DNA of 5,972 nt from Deltaproteobacteria bacterium (GTDB lineage: Bacteria > Desulfobacterota > DSM-4660 > Desulfatiglandales > B25-G16). The DNA is taken from positions 4,013 to 9,984 of the forward strand of contig JAFDHR010000151.1 in NCBI GenBank assembly GCA_019308645.1, in the 5' to 3' direction. Below the pieces are notes generated by a model. The model saw nothing but the letters and a program-made list of their open reading frames with translations, was not told the origin of the DNA and did no database searches. A program made the position numbers and the translations under genes. Of the stretch, positions 1-5,640 are shown in pieces; the first letter of the stretch is position 1; the number at the start of each line of letters is the position of its first letter.

Positions 1-865
1 ACCATTCTTCAGGATAGGAGTAAATATATTGTTCAAAAGATTTTAAAATAGCTTCTCCAACTGAAGAAGGATTTCTACCAATTTGCAATAAAATATCCTG
101 ATAGTTCTCTATAATTAAGCTGTATTTCCCCAGATTGAATCTATGTAGAACTCCCAAAATGATCTTGGCCCCTGTTCTTTTCTGGATAATATTAATAGTT
201 CTATCTACTCCTATCATTTTCCCCAGAAAAAATATTTTCTCTTTTTGAGAAGACTTCCATTCTTCAATTTCATCACATTCAAAAAAAACTATCCGGTTCT
301 CTTTCAACTCCTGGATTATTGAGGTTAGAACTCCGTTTTTTTGATTGGCGTCAATGATCTTCAATCCCAAATCATTCGTTTGCAAATATAATTTATTTTT
401 CAAATCATTGGTTGCAAATTTGGCAATTACCGAAATGGGATATTTTTTCAAGGCTAAAAATATTGGAATATATTCGATGCCTCCATAGTGTCCAGTAACA
501 AAAAGCACACCTTTACCACCCTTCAATGCATTGTCCAATTTGTTCAAACAATGTATCTCTATGCTTTCTTCAAAAAAAACTCTTAATCCCTCAATCCTCT
601 CATAGGCATTAAATAGTTTTTCATAATAATGAGCTATTATCCCTCGAAAGACGTTCCTTTTGATGGTTTTCACTTCGAATTTGTTTCTACAGCCTTTAAA
701 TACGGTTTCAATGGCTTCTTCGACTTTATGTTTCTCTTTTCTATTAAAGAAGAAATATAATTTTCCAAGAATGATTACATAAAGAAAGACAACCCCCCAG
801 CTCAATCTCTTATAAAGAAAAACATTAAATCTTAACTGCAAAAATTTGCTCAAGCTGATGTGCAT
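1..865 (-). CDS. LpxL/HtrB-like lysophospholipid (lipid A-type) acyltransferase, 3' end cut by window edge
   Basis: The minus-strand frame is open from the window edge, with 288 residues visible. The protein resembles the LPLAT family of inner-membrane enzymes (LpxL/HtrB type) that transfer a fatty acyl chain to lipid A precursors or related lipids. Visible features are a hydrophobic anchor at about residues 22-40, the catalytic H-X4-E motif as H126-YGGI-E131, a conserved-type stretch KIFFLGKMIG (210-219) followed by KRTGAK (229-234), and a terminal YPEEW typical of the family's last residues, so probably only a few codons are missing. The start at 865 is chosen because GAGG lies 9 nt upstream (875-878). 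An ATG at 880 is in frame but lacks a ribosome site, and a stop at 884-886 closes the frame. Hand counts of sampled lines give about 30-35% GC, against about 43-47% in the two signalling genes, which hints at separate origin. The acceptor cannot be told from sequence; an exopolysaccharide or other lipid acyltransferase is possible. Confidence 0.85.
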   Translation of the reverse strand, partial: MHISLSKFLQLRFNVFLYKRLSWGVVFLYVIILGKLYFFFNRKEKHKVEEAIETVFKGCRNKFEVKTIKRNVFRGIIAHYYEKLFNAYERIEGLRVFFEESIEIHCLNKLDNALKGGKGVLFVTGHYGGIEYIPIFLALKKYPISVIAKFATNDLKNKLYLQTNDLGLKIIDANQKNGVLTSIIQELKENRIVFFECDEIEEWKSSQKEKIFFLGKMIGVDRTINIIQKRTGAKIILGVLHRFNLGKYSLIIENYQDILLQIGRNPSSVGEAILKSFEQYIYSYPEEW

Positions 866-874
866 AATAATTAT

Positions 875-878
875 CCTC
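875..878 (-). promoter_or_regulatory. Shine-Dalgarno GAGG of the acyltransferase gene
   Basis: GAGG on the minus strand lies 9 nt before the ATG at 865. It overlaps the alternative ATG at 880, which has no ribosome site of its own, so it decides the start. Confidence 0.5.
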
Positions 879-909
879 ATTTTTTAATTAGTTGGTTCTA
901 GTTTGATTC

Positions 910-927
910 TCTCAATATGTATGCCAA
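910..927 (-). promoter_or_regulatory. Weak sigma-54 (-24/-12)-like element facing the acyltransferase gene
   Basis: On the minus strand the sequence TTGGCAT-ACATA-TTGAG matches the sigma-54 consensus TTGGCAC-N5-TTGCA at most positions, with GG of the -24 box intact. The -12 core reads GA instead of GC, which is an important deviation. A start site would fall near 900, giving a leader of about 35 nt before the ATG at 865. The tandem dyads at 1019-1062 would then be about 127 and 149 bp upstream, a normal distance for an enhancer-binding protein. It is the only GG-N10-G element I found between 881 and 1017 on this strand. Confidence 0.35.
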
Positions 928-1011
928 CTTGTAAATTATTTGCACCCTCTTCAAAAATGCTCCTGATAATACTTTAAGTAAGTTCTTAATTCTAAGCTAA
1001 AGAAAATTAGT

Positions 1012-1017
1012 TATAAT
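1012..1017 (+). promoter_or_regulatory. Sigma-70 -10 box (TATAAT), candidate promoter of the response regulator gene
   Basis: A perfect TATAAT lies 1 bp before the first operator dyad. The -35 is poor: TTCTAA at 990-995 with 16 bp spacing, 3 of 6 matches. The predicted start near 1024 falls inside dyad A, so a protein bound there would occlude it. This resembles the way NtrC represses the sigma-70 promoters of its own operon in enterobacteria. The resulting leader would be about 250 nt. TTGACG at 1110-1115 is an alternative -35 but has no good -10 partner. Confidence 0.4.
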
Positions 1018-1018
1018 A

Positions 1019-1036
1019 TGCACAGAAATCTGTGCG
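1019..1036. promoter_or_regulatory. Operator dyad A: TGCACA-N6-TGTGCG
   Basis: An inverted repeat, TGCACA at 1019-1024 and TGTGCG at 1031-1036, separated by six bases. The inner arms GCACAGA/TCTGTGC (1020-1035) are perfect and only the outermost pair mismatches. The centre at 1027.5 is 22 bp from dyad B, two helical turns. The form (TGCAC...GTGCA, 18 bp) resembles enhancer sites of NtrC-family proteins with Fis-type HTH domains, so the regulator encoded at 1276-2631 is the likely ligand. Confidence 0.65.
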
Positions 1037-1062
1037 ATTATGCACAATTTTATGTGCATAAT
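1037..1062. promoter_or_regulatory. Operator dyad B: perfect 10-6-10 palindrome with TGCACA-N6-TGTGCA core
   Basis: Arms ATTATGCACA (1037-1046) and TGTGCATAAT (1053-1062) are perfect complements around the six-base spacer ATTTTA. This is the most symmetrical of the four dyads in the window. The same core with the same spacer length recurs at 2850-2867. It is placed upstream of both divergent genes. It is read as a dimer binding site; a transcription terminator is unlikely because no T-run follows the stem and it sits between divergent genes. Confidence 0.75.
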
Positions 1063-1126
1063 TTTAAAAGTTTGTCTTGATATGATTGATTTTATCTGGA
1101 GCGAAAATCTTGACGCCTACCAAATT

Positions 1127-1144
1127 CTATGTTCATATACATAG
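1127..1144. repeat. Short inverted repeat, 6-6-6
   Basis: CTATGT (1127-1132) and ACATAG (1139-1144) are perfect complements around six bases. It lies in the leader before the response regulator gene. It is AT-rich and short, so a chance occurrence or a second protein site are both possible. No role can be assigned. Confidence 0.3.
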
Positions 1145-1152
1145 TAGTGCCC

Positions 1153-1180
1153 GTTGATAGTTGTCAGTTGTCCGTTGAAA
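1153..1180. repeat. Four tandem GTTGNNN heptamers
   Basis: GTTGATA, GTTGTCA, GTTGTCC and GTTGAAA follow one another without gaps at 1153-1180. All share GTTG and the middle two differ by one base. Tandem heptamers of this kind are scattered in intergenic regions of many environmental bacteria and cyanobacteria. Here they lie in the untranslated leader of the response regulator gene, 95 bp before its start codon. Confidence 0.6.
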
Positions 1181-1275
1181 GGAATCGTTAAATTAATTAA
1201 TTCAGCTACACAGCAACAAAGAAACAGGCAATTATGAATTTTCAAGGTTACCAAACCAGGAATGGGGGTTAAATA

Positions 1276-2631
1276 ATGGCAGAAGTCGAAAAAAAAGCCA
1301 CGATTCTTGTTGTTGATGATGAACACGGGGTTCGTCAGTCCTTTTTTATGGTTTTAAAAGATGAATTTAAAGTCCTGTTAGCTGAATCTGGCAACGAAGC
1401 AATAGATATATTTTCAAAAAACGCTATTGATGTAATCCTTCTTGATATCCTCTTACCTGATAGTGACGGCCTCGATCTCCTGGAGAAACTAAAGGAGATG
1501 GATCCAAATACCGAAATCATCATGGTCACTGCGGTCAAAGAAATTCAGACAGCAGTAAAGGCAATCAAGCTGGGTGCGTACGAATATATCATCAAGCCAT
1601 TCATTGTTGATGAGGTATTATCAGTTATTCACCGAGCCCTGGAAAAATACAGCCTTGTGAAAGAGGTTGCCTATCTTAAGTATGAACTGGAAAGGTATCA
1701 CCCTTTTGAAAAGATGGTGGGTAAAGATAAAAAGATGAAGAAAATCTTTGAGTTGATAGCAACAATTGCTCAAAGCTATGGAACGGTTCTTATCCAGGGG
1801 GAAAGCGGAACAGGGAAGGAGCTGGTTGCCAGAGCCATACATCGCCGCAGTTCCAGAAAGGATCGTCCTTTTGTAGTTATCAGTTGCGCGGCTATACCGT
1901 CAACACTTATGGAAAGTGAAATCTTCGGTCATAATAAAGGGGCCTTTACAGGAGCTATCCATACCTCCATAGGGAAGCTGGAGATTGCTCATAAAGGGAC
2001 TGTCTTTCTCGATGATATTGACTCTCTGGATATCAATATGCAGGGCAAACTCCTCAGGGTTATTCAGGAAAAGGAATTTGAAAGATTGGGAAGCACCAAA
2101 GTAATCGAGATTGATGTAAGATTCATTGCCGCTTCCAATAAAGATTTGGAGGAGCTCATATCAAAAGGAGAATTTCGCGAGGATCTTTTTTATCGGCTGA
2201 ATGTCTTTCCAGTACAACCGCCTCCCTTACGAGACAGAAGAGATGATATTCCTTTACTCCTGAATCACTTTTTAGCCTTGCACTCAAGAGATAGGAATCT
2301 ACAGGCAAAAAGCTTTTCTCAGGGCGCTATTAAAATATTGATGAAATATGATTGGCCTGGCAATATCCGGGAACTTGAAAACTTAGTTGAAAGATTGTCT
2401 ACCCTGTGTAAAGACACTATTATTCATTTCAAGGATATCCCGATGTTTACAATGACAAAAACAGAAATCAAGGGTATGCCCCTCAAAGAGGCAGTCAAAA
2501 CCTTTGAAAAACAGTATGTTGGTGCTGTCCTTGAAAGCGTTAACTGGCGCAGAAGCAAGGCTGCGGAAATACTCGGTATACATCGTAACACACTTTTAGC
2601 CAAAATAAATGAATTAGATATGAAGATATAA
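1276..2631 (+). CDS. NtrC-family sigma-54-dependent response regulator
   Basis: A complete 451-residue enhancer-binding protein that, when phosphorylated, should drive ATP-dependent opening of sigma-54 promoters. The receiver (about 8-122) has acidic D14/D15, phospho-acceptor D57, T85 and K107. A helical linker (about 122-145) leads to the AAA+ domain (about 146-390) with Walker A GESGTGKE (175-182), sigma-54-contacting GAFTGA (222-227), Walker B FLDD (244-247) and WPGNIRELENL (360-370). A Fis-type HTH ends the protein (AAEILGIHRNTL, 429-440). The Walker B motif has D247 where most relatives have Glu. The ribosome site is weak (GGGGG at 1264-1268, 7 nt before the ATG), but this start gives a normal receiver N-terminus. 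The hybrid kinase downstream is the obvious partner, and the TGCACA-N6-TGTGCA dyads on both sides are its likely sites (inference). Targets cannot be deduced from the protein alone. Confidence 0.95.
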   Translation: MAEVEKKATILVVDDEHGVRQSFFMVLKDEFKVLLAESGNEAIDIFSKNAIDVILLDILLPDSDGLDLLEKLKEMDPNTEIIMVTAVKEIQTAVKAIKLGAYEYIIKPFIVDEVLSVIHRALEKYSLVKEVAYLKYELERYHPFEKMVGKDKKMKKIFELIATIAQSYGTVLIQGESGTGKELVARAIHRRSSRKDRPFVVISCAAIPSTLMESEIFGHNKGAFTGAIHTSIGKLEIAHKGTVFLDDIDSLDINMQGKLLRVIQEKEFERLGSTKVIEIDVRFIAASNKDLEELISKGEFREDLFYRLNVFPVQPPPLRDRRDDIPLLLNHFLALHSRDRNLQAKSFSQGAIKILMKYDWPGNIRELENLVERLSTLCKDTIIHFKDIPMFTMTKTEIKGMPLKEAVKTFEKQYVGAVLESVNWRRSKAAEILGIHRNTLLAKINELDMKI

Positions 2632-2640
2632 GGACTTAAA

Positions 2641-2784
2641 TTAGGCCGCAGACCCTCCTGCTAACGCCATTATAACTAATATTTTCTGCTGGATCACTTT
2701 TTTACTATCTGAGTTATCTAAAGCATTCTGCTCAGAAAGGCATTGGCGGGCAGGTCTGTGTCCAAAAAGGAATTCCCTATACAT
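2641..2784 (-). CDS. Possible 47-residue peptide, unrecognised
   Basis: Not a family I recognise. The minus-strand ORF starts at the ATG at 2784, preceded by AGGAGGGG, the best Shine-Dalgarno in the window. A good sigma-70 promoter lies at 2900-2928 on the same strand. It runs convergent to the response regulator, with only 9 bp between the stops. The N-terminal two thirds are polar and rich in charged residues (MYREFLFGHRPARQ...), and the C-terminus is a short hydrophobic tail ILVIMALAGGSAA (35-47) containing Gly-Gly. There is no N-terminal signal peptide, and no Cys pair (one Cys, residue 15). The frame extends upstream to an ATG at 2901, but that start has no ribosome site and would run through the operators. 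It could be a small regulatory or signalling peptide, the remnant of a larger gene, or a chance ORF in a structured RNA. Confidence 0.4.
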   Translation of the reverse strand: MYREFLFGHRPARQCLSEQNALDNSDSKKVIQQKILVIMALAGGSAA

Positions 2785-2847
2785 TATATTTATCCCCTCC
2801 TTTTCCGCCCATCTATTTCTCCATAAAAAATTGCAAATTAGACACTG

Positions 2848-2869
2848 AATGCACAAAAAAATGTGCATT
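2848..2869. promoter_or_regulatory. Operator dyad C: perfect 8-6-8 palindrome with TGCACA-N6-TGTGCA core
   Basis: Arms AATGCACA (2848-2855) and TGTGCATT (2862-2869) are perfect complements around six A residues. The core and spacer length match dyad B upstream of the response regulator gene. The centre at 2858.5 lies about 107 bp before the predicted sigma-54 start of the kinase gene. It is the likely binding site of the NtrC-type regulator, acting as an upstream activating sequence. Confidence 0.75.
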
Positions 2870-2871
2870 TC

Positions 2872-2889
2872 TGCACAAAGGAATAGGCA
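2872..2889. promoter_or_regulatory. Operator dyad D: degenerate TGCACA-N6-TAGGCA
   Basis: A perfect left half TGCACA (2872-2877) and a right half TAGGCA (2884-2889) that keeps four of six consensus bases. Its centre, 2880.5, is exactly 22 bp from dyad C, the same interval as between dyads A and B. On its own the right half would not be called; the shared spacing is what supports it. It sits about 85 bp before the predicted sigma-54 start site. Confidence 0.5.
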
Positions 2890-2899
2890 TGTGATATTC

Positions 2900-2928
2900 A
2901 TAATATAGCAAAAATATCATAATATCAA
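2900..2928 (-). promoter_or_regulatory. Sigma-70 promoter facing the 47-residue ORF
   Basis: On the minus strand TTGATA (2928-2923) and TATTAT (2905-2900) are separated by 17 bp, each matching five of six consensus bases. Transcription would begin near 2893 and immediately cross dyads D and C, then reach the ATG at 2784 after a leader of about 110 nt. A regulator bound at those dyads would block it. The region is AT-rich, so chance matches are more likely than usual. Confidence 0.45.
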
Positions 2929-2939
2929 TAAGTTATGGA

Positions 2940-2955
2940 TGGCACGACAATTGCT
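2940..2955 (+). promoter_or_regulatory. Sigma-54 promoter (-24/-12) of the hybrid kinase gene
   Basis: TGGCACG-ACAA-TTGCT matches the sigma-54 consensus TGGCACG-N4-TTGCW at every fixed position, with GG at 2941-2942, ten bases, then GC at 2953-2954. The start site should be near 2966, giving a leader of about 160 nt before the kinase ATG at 3127. Tandem dyads C and D lie about 107 and 85 bp upstream, the normal range for an enhancer-binding protein, and the neighbouring gene encodes one with an intact GAFTGA motif. I found no other ORF on this strand between the promoter and 3127 beyond a three-codon one. Confidence 0.88.
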
Positions 2956-2969
2956 GCTAAAAATAAAGT

Positions 2970-2991
2970 CTTTCTAATGAAAGTATAGAAA
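2970..2991 (+). other. Weak hairpin at the 5' end of the kinase transcript
   Basis: CTTTC-TAAT-GAAAG (2970-2983) can form a tight stem, overlapping a wider inverted repeat TTTCTA/TAGAAA (2971-2976 and 2986-2991). Both begin within about 5 nt of the predicted sigma-54 start. The stems are short and AT-rich. A transcript-stabilising 5' hairpin or initial-sequence control is possible but not shown. Confidence 0.2.
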
Positions 2992-3126
2992 TTGCCAGCG
3001 TATTATACTGAAAATTCGAAGGCTGCAAGCACTGTACAGGACGTAAATTTATAAAGGTATTGACAGACCTTAATAATACATCAGGAATCAGGAACATCCA
3101 TCTACTAATACTCAAAGTGAGGCCAT

Positions 3127-5640
3127 ATGACATCATCTCCTAAAAGAAGTGTAAGCTTCAAGGAAAAGGGATTACGACGAAACCTTTTCATTATTGAATC
3201 TCTGGTTTTTATTCTTCCTATTTGTGTCCTCTACTATGTTTTTTATAGAAATAATCTCTATTTAGAATCCTCTCAGATGGTTATTTTCGCCTTTACCCTT
3301 GCCCTTATTCTAGCCGGTTTGATTATCCTTCGCCAAATTTTCGACAGATTCTCCACACTGGCCATCTCAATTAAGTTGGCAAAAGATGGTGATATGCATT
3401 TAATAGACATGCAAAAAGATACAGCCGAACTCCATGAAATAACCGTTTCTTTTAACAATCTTATTGAAAAATTCGGAGATACGAACAGGGAGTTACAACA
3501 CAGGGTATTTGAGTTATTTGTCATCAAAGAACTCACCGAAATTGCCAACAAAAGTTTAGATATTGACGACACACTGAATATTCTTATGGAAAAGGCCATG
3601 GCTATATCTCAGGCACAAATCGGATCGATGTATATGGTTGAATCCGAAAAAAAGCGCTTTCGTGTTATAGCATTGAGGGGATTGGAATCGGGACCCAAAA
3701 AGAACTCTTACATAAACATCGATGAATCCCTGGCACAACTTGTCGTATCCGACAAGAAGCCCTTTCTCGTTCAAGACATTGAGACCGATTCAAGGACCAA
3801 AAGGGCAAACGATCCTAAATACGGACCGCCATCATTTCTAAGCATGCCGATTTTGGTAAGAGATGATGTAATAGCAGTTTTGAATCTTTCCCATAAGGAA
3901 ACAAAGCAGGTCTTTGACTCAAAGGACGAGCACATTCTTTCCATAATGATTGGCGAAATTGGCTTTGCTATAGAAAATGCCCAGCTTCACTCACAGGCAG
4001 TGGAACATATAAAAGATCTTCAAGAAAGCACAACAGAACTGGCTAAGATCAAAGATCAACTTCAACGGGAGATCATTGAACGCAAGCAAGCTGAGGAAGC
4101 GCTAAGGGGGAGCGATGAGAAGTATCGAGAGATACTTGAAACCATTGAAGAAGGCTATTTCGAGGTTGACCTTGCTGGGAACCTTACTTTTTTAAATGAT
4201 TCGCTGTGCAAAATATTGGGATATCCCCGCCACAAATTATTGGATATGAACAACCGGTACTACACTACTCCGGAAACCGCCAAGAGAATGTATCAGATCT
4301 TCAACCAAATATACCGTACAGAAAAACCAGCAAGAGTAACAGATTATGAAATCATCAGAAAAGATGGAATTAAAAGGGTCATTGAGCTGTCTTCTTCCCT
4401 TATGAGAAATGGTCAAAACCAGCCGACCGGATTCCATGGTATTGCCCGTGATATATCTGAACGCCTCCAGGCCGAGGAAGAAAAAAAGAAGCTCGAGGCC
4501 CAACTCCAACAATCACAAAAGATGGAAGCTATAGGAACCCTTGCTGGTGGCATTGCCCATGACTTTAACAATATCCTATCGCTCATCATTGGATACACTG
4601 AACTGACACTGAATGATTTACCTGAAGGAAGCCCTGCCAGAGACAATATGAATAAATTGCTCACGGCAGGGGATCGTGCAAAAGACCTTGTAAAACAGAT
4701 CCTCACCTTCAGTCGTCATACTGAACAGGAACAAAAGCCGATTCTAATTCAACCAATTGCCAAGGAAGCACTCAAATTACTGCGATCAACCTTACCAACT
4801 ACTATAGAAATCCGCCAGAACATCTCTTCTGCTAACATGGTACTGGCTGATCCAACGCAGATACACCAGGTGATAATGAACCTCTGCACCAATGCATATC
4901 ACGCTATGAATGAAAAAGGTGGCGTTTTAGAAGTGAGCCTTACTGACATTGAGCTTGACTCTGAATTTACAGCCAAGCATCTGAACACATATCCGGGACC
5001 ATACCTGAGGCTTACTGTAAGCGACACAGGTCATGGTATAGAAAAGAAGGTCATAGATCGGATATTTGAACCCTATTATACTACTAAAGGGAAGAGCGGT
5101 GGAACAGGGATGGGTCTTGCTGTAGTTCATGGAATTGTAAAAAGTCATGGTGGGGTAATTACTGTCTATAGTAAGCCAGACAAAGGGTCAACATTCAATG
5201 TGTTTCTTCCTATAATTGAAAGTGCTGAAGCAGTGGAAGAAACCAAAATTCGACTTGGAAGGATTCCGACAGGAAAGGAGCAAATACTCTTCATTGATGA
5301 TGAACCAGCCATTGTTGATATTGGCAAAGAAATGCTGGAGCATTTGGGGTATAAAGTTGAAGTTAGAACAAGTCCAATTGAGGCTCTTGCGGCCTTTAAG
5401 GCACTTTCTGACAAATTTGATCTAATTATCAGCGATATGACCATGCCGAAGATGACAGGCGATGAATTGGCCAAAGAGCTCATGACTATTCGCCCTGACA
5501 TCCCAATTATCCTGTGCACCGGGTTCAGCGAACATATGAATGAAGAGAAGGCAAAAGCCATAGGCATTCGGAAGTTTGTGATGAAGCCTTTTATCATGCG
5601 TGAGATGGCGGAGGCTATTCGGCAGGTGCTGGATCCTTGA
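3127..5640 (+). CDS. Membrane-anchored hybrid sensor histidine kinase (HAMP-like/GAF/PAS/HisKA/HATPase/receiver)
   Basis: An 837-residue sensor kinase that should autophosphorylate and pass phosphate to a receiver. Two TM helices (about 20-40 and 50-70) enclose only about ten periplasmic residues, so sensing is probably intramembrane or cytoplasmic. Then come a HAMP-like linker (70-125), a GAF domain (about 130-288), a coiled coil (290-328), a PAS domain with its C-terminal motif (about 330-447), HisKA with HDFNN and phospho-acceptor H478, and HATPase_c with N box N585/N589, DTGHG (633-637) and the GTGMGL lid (659-664). A terminal receiver has D724/D725, phospho-acceptor D770, T798 and K820. 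All catalytic residues are present. No Hpt domain is seen. GAGG lies 4 nt before the ATG (3119-3122), a short spacing. The gene follows a consensus sigma-54 promoter and probably partners the NtrC-type regulator at 1276-2631. The ligand is unknown. Confidence 0.95.
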   Translation: MTSSPKRSVSFKEKGLRRNLFIIESLVFILPICVLYYVFYRNNLYLESSQMVIFAFTLALILAGLIILRQIFDRFSTLAISIKLAKDGDMHLIDMQKDTAELHEITVSFNNLIEKFGDTNRELQHRVFELFVIKELTEIANKSLDIDDTLNILMEKAMAISQAQIGSMYMVESEKKRFRVIALRGLESGPKKNSYINIDESLAQLVVSDKKPFLVQDIETDSRTKRANDPKYGPPSFLSMPILVRDDVIAVLNLSHKETKQVFDSKDEHILSIMIGEIGFAIENAQLHSQAVEHIKDLQESTTELAKIKDQLQREIIERKQAEEALRGSDEKYREILETIEEGYFEVDLAGNLTFLNDSLCKILGYPRHKLLDMNNRYYTTPETAKRMYQIFNQIYRTEKPARVTDYEIIRKDGIKRVIELSSSLMRNGQNQPTGFHGIARDISERLQAEEEKKKLEAQLQQSQKMEAIGTLAGGIAHDFNNILSLIIGYTELTLNDLPEGSPARDNMNKLLTAGDRAKDLVKQILTFSRHTEQEQKPILIQPIAKEALKLLRSTLPTTIEIRQNISSANMVLADPTQIHQVIMNLCTNAYHAMNEKGGVLEVSLTDIELDSEFTAKHLNTYPGPYLRLTVSDTGHGIEKKVIDRIFEPYYTTKGKSGGTGMGLAVVHGIVKSHGGVITVYSKPDKGSTFNVFLPIIESAEAVEETKIRLGRIPTGKEQILFIDDEPAIVDIGKEMLEHLGYKVEVRTSPIEALAAFKALSDKFDLIISDMTMPKMTGDELAKELMTIRPDIPIILCTGFSEHMNEEKAKAIGIRKFVMKPFIMREMAEAIRQVLDP

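Noticed and set aside
1037..1062. Palindrome as an intrinsic terminator or CRISPR-like repeat
   Set aside because: Located between divergent genes, no T-run follows, and copies are paired at 22 bp without spacer-repeat periodicity.
1117..1326. 69-codon ORF on the minus strand across the regulator start
   Set aside because: No ribosome site; it crosses the start of a well-supported gene and the heptamer array, and has low-complexity Cys/Phe content.
2834..2850. Possible sigma-54 promoter facing the small ORF (TTTGCAA as -12)
   Set aside because: The -24 box would read CAGTGT, matching TGGCAC poorly, and it would overlap dyad C.
2785..2901. Upstream extension of the 47-residue ORF to the ATG at 2901
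   Set aside because: No Shine-Dalgarno at 2901, and the added residues only translate the operator dyads; the ATG at 2784 has AGGAGGGG upstream.
2967..3107. 46-codon ORF on the minus strand in the kinase leader
   Set aside because: No convincing ribosome site or promoter, and it runs antisense through the sigma-54 transcript leader; likely chance in AT-rich sequence.
3273..3599. 108-codon ORF on the minus strand
   Set aside because: It is antisense to the TM and HAMP-like part of the kinase gene; the Ser/Ile/Leu-rich product is what antisense of such codons gives.
5166..5597. 143-codon ORF on the minus strand
   Set aside because: It lies wholly inside the kinase receiver and HATPase coding region, is antisense to conserved codons, and gives a Ser/Ile-rich product with no domain signal.
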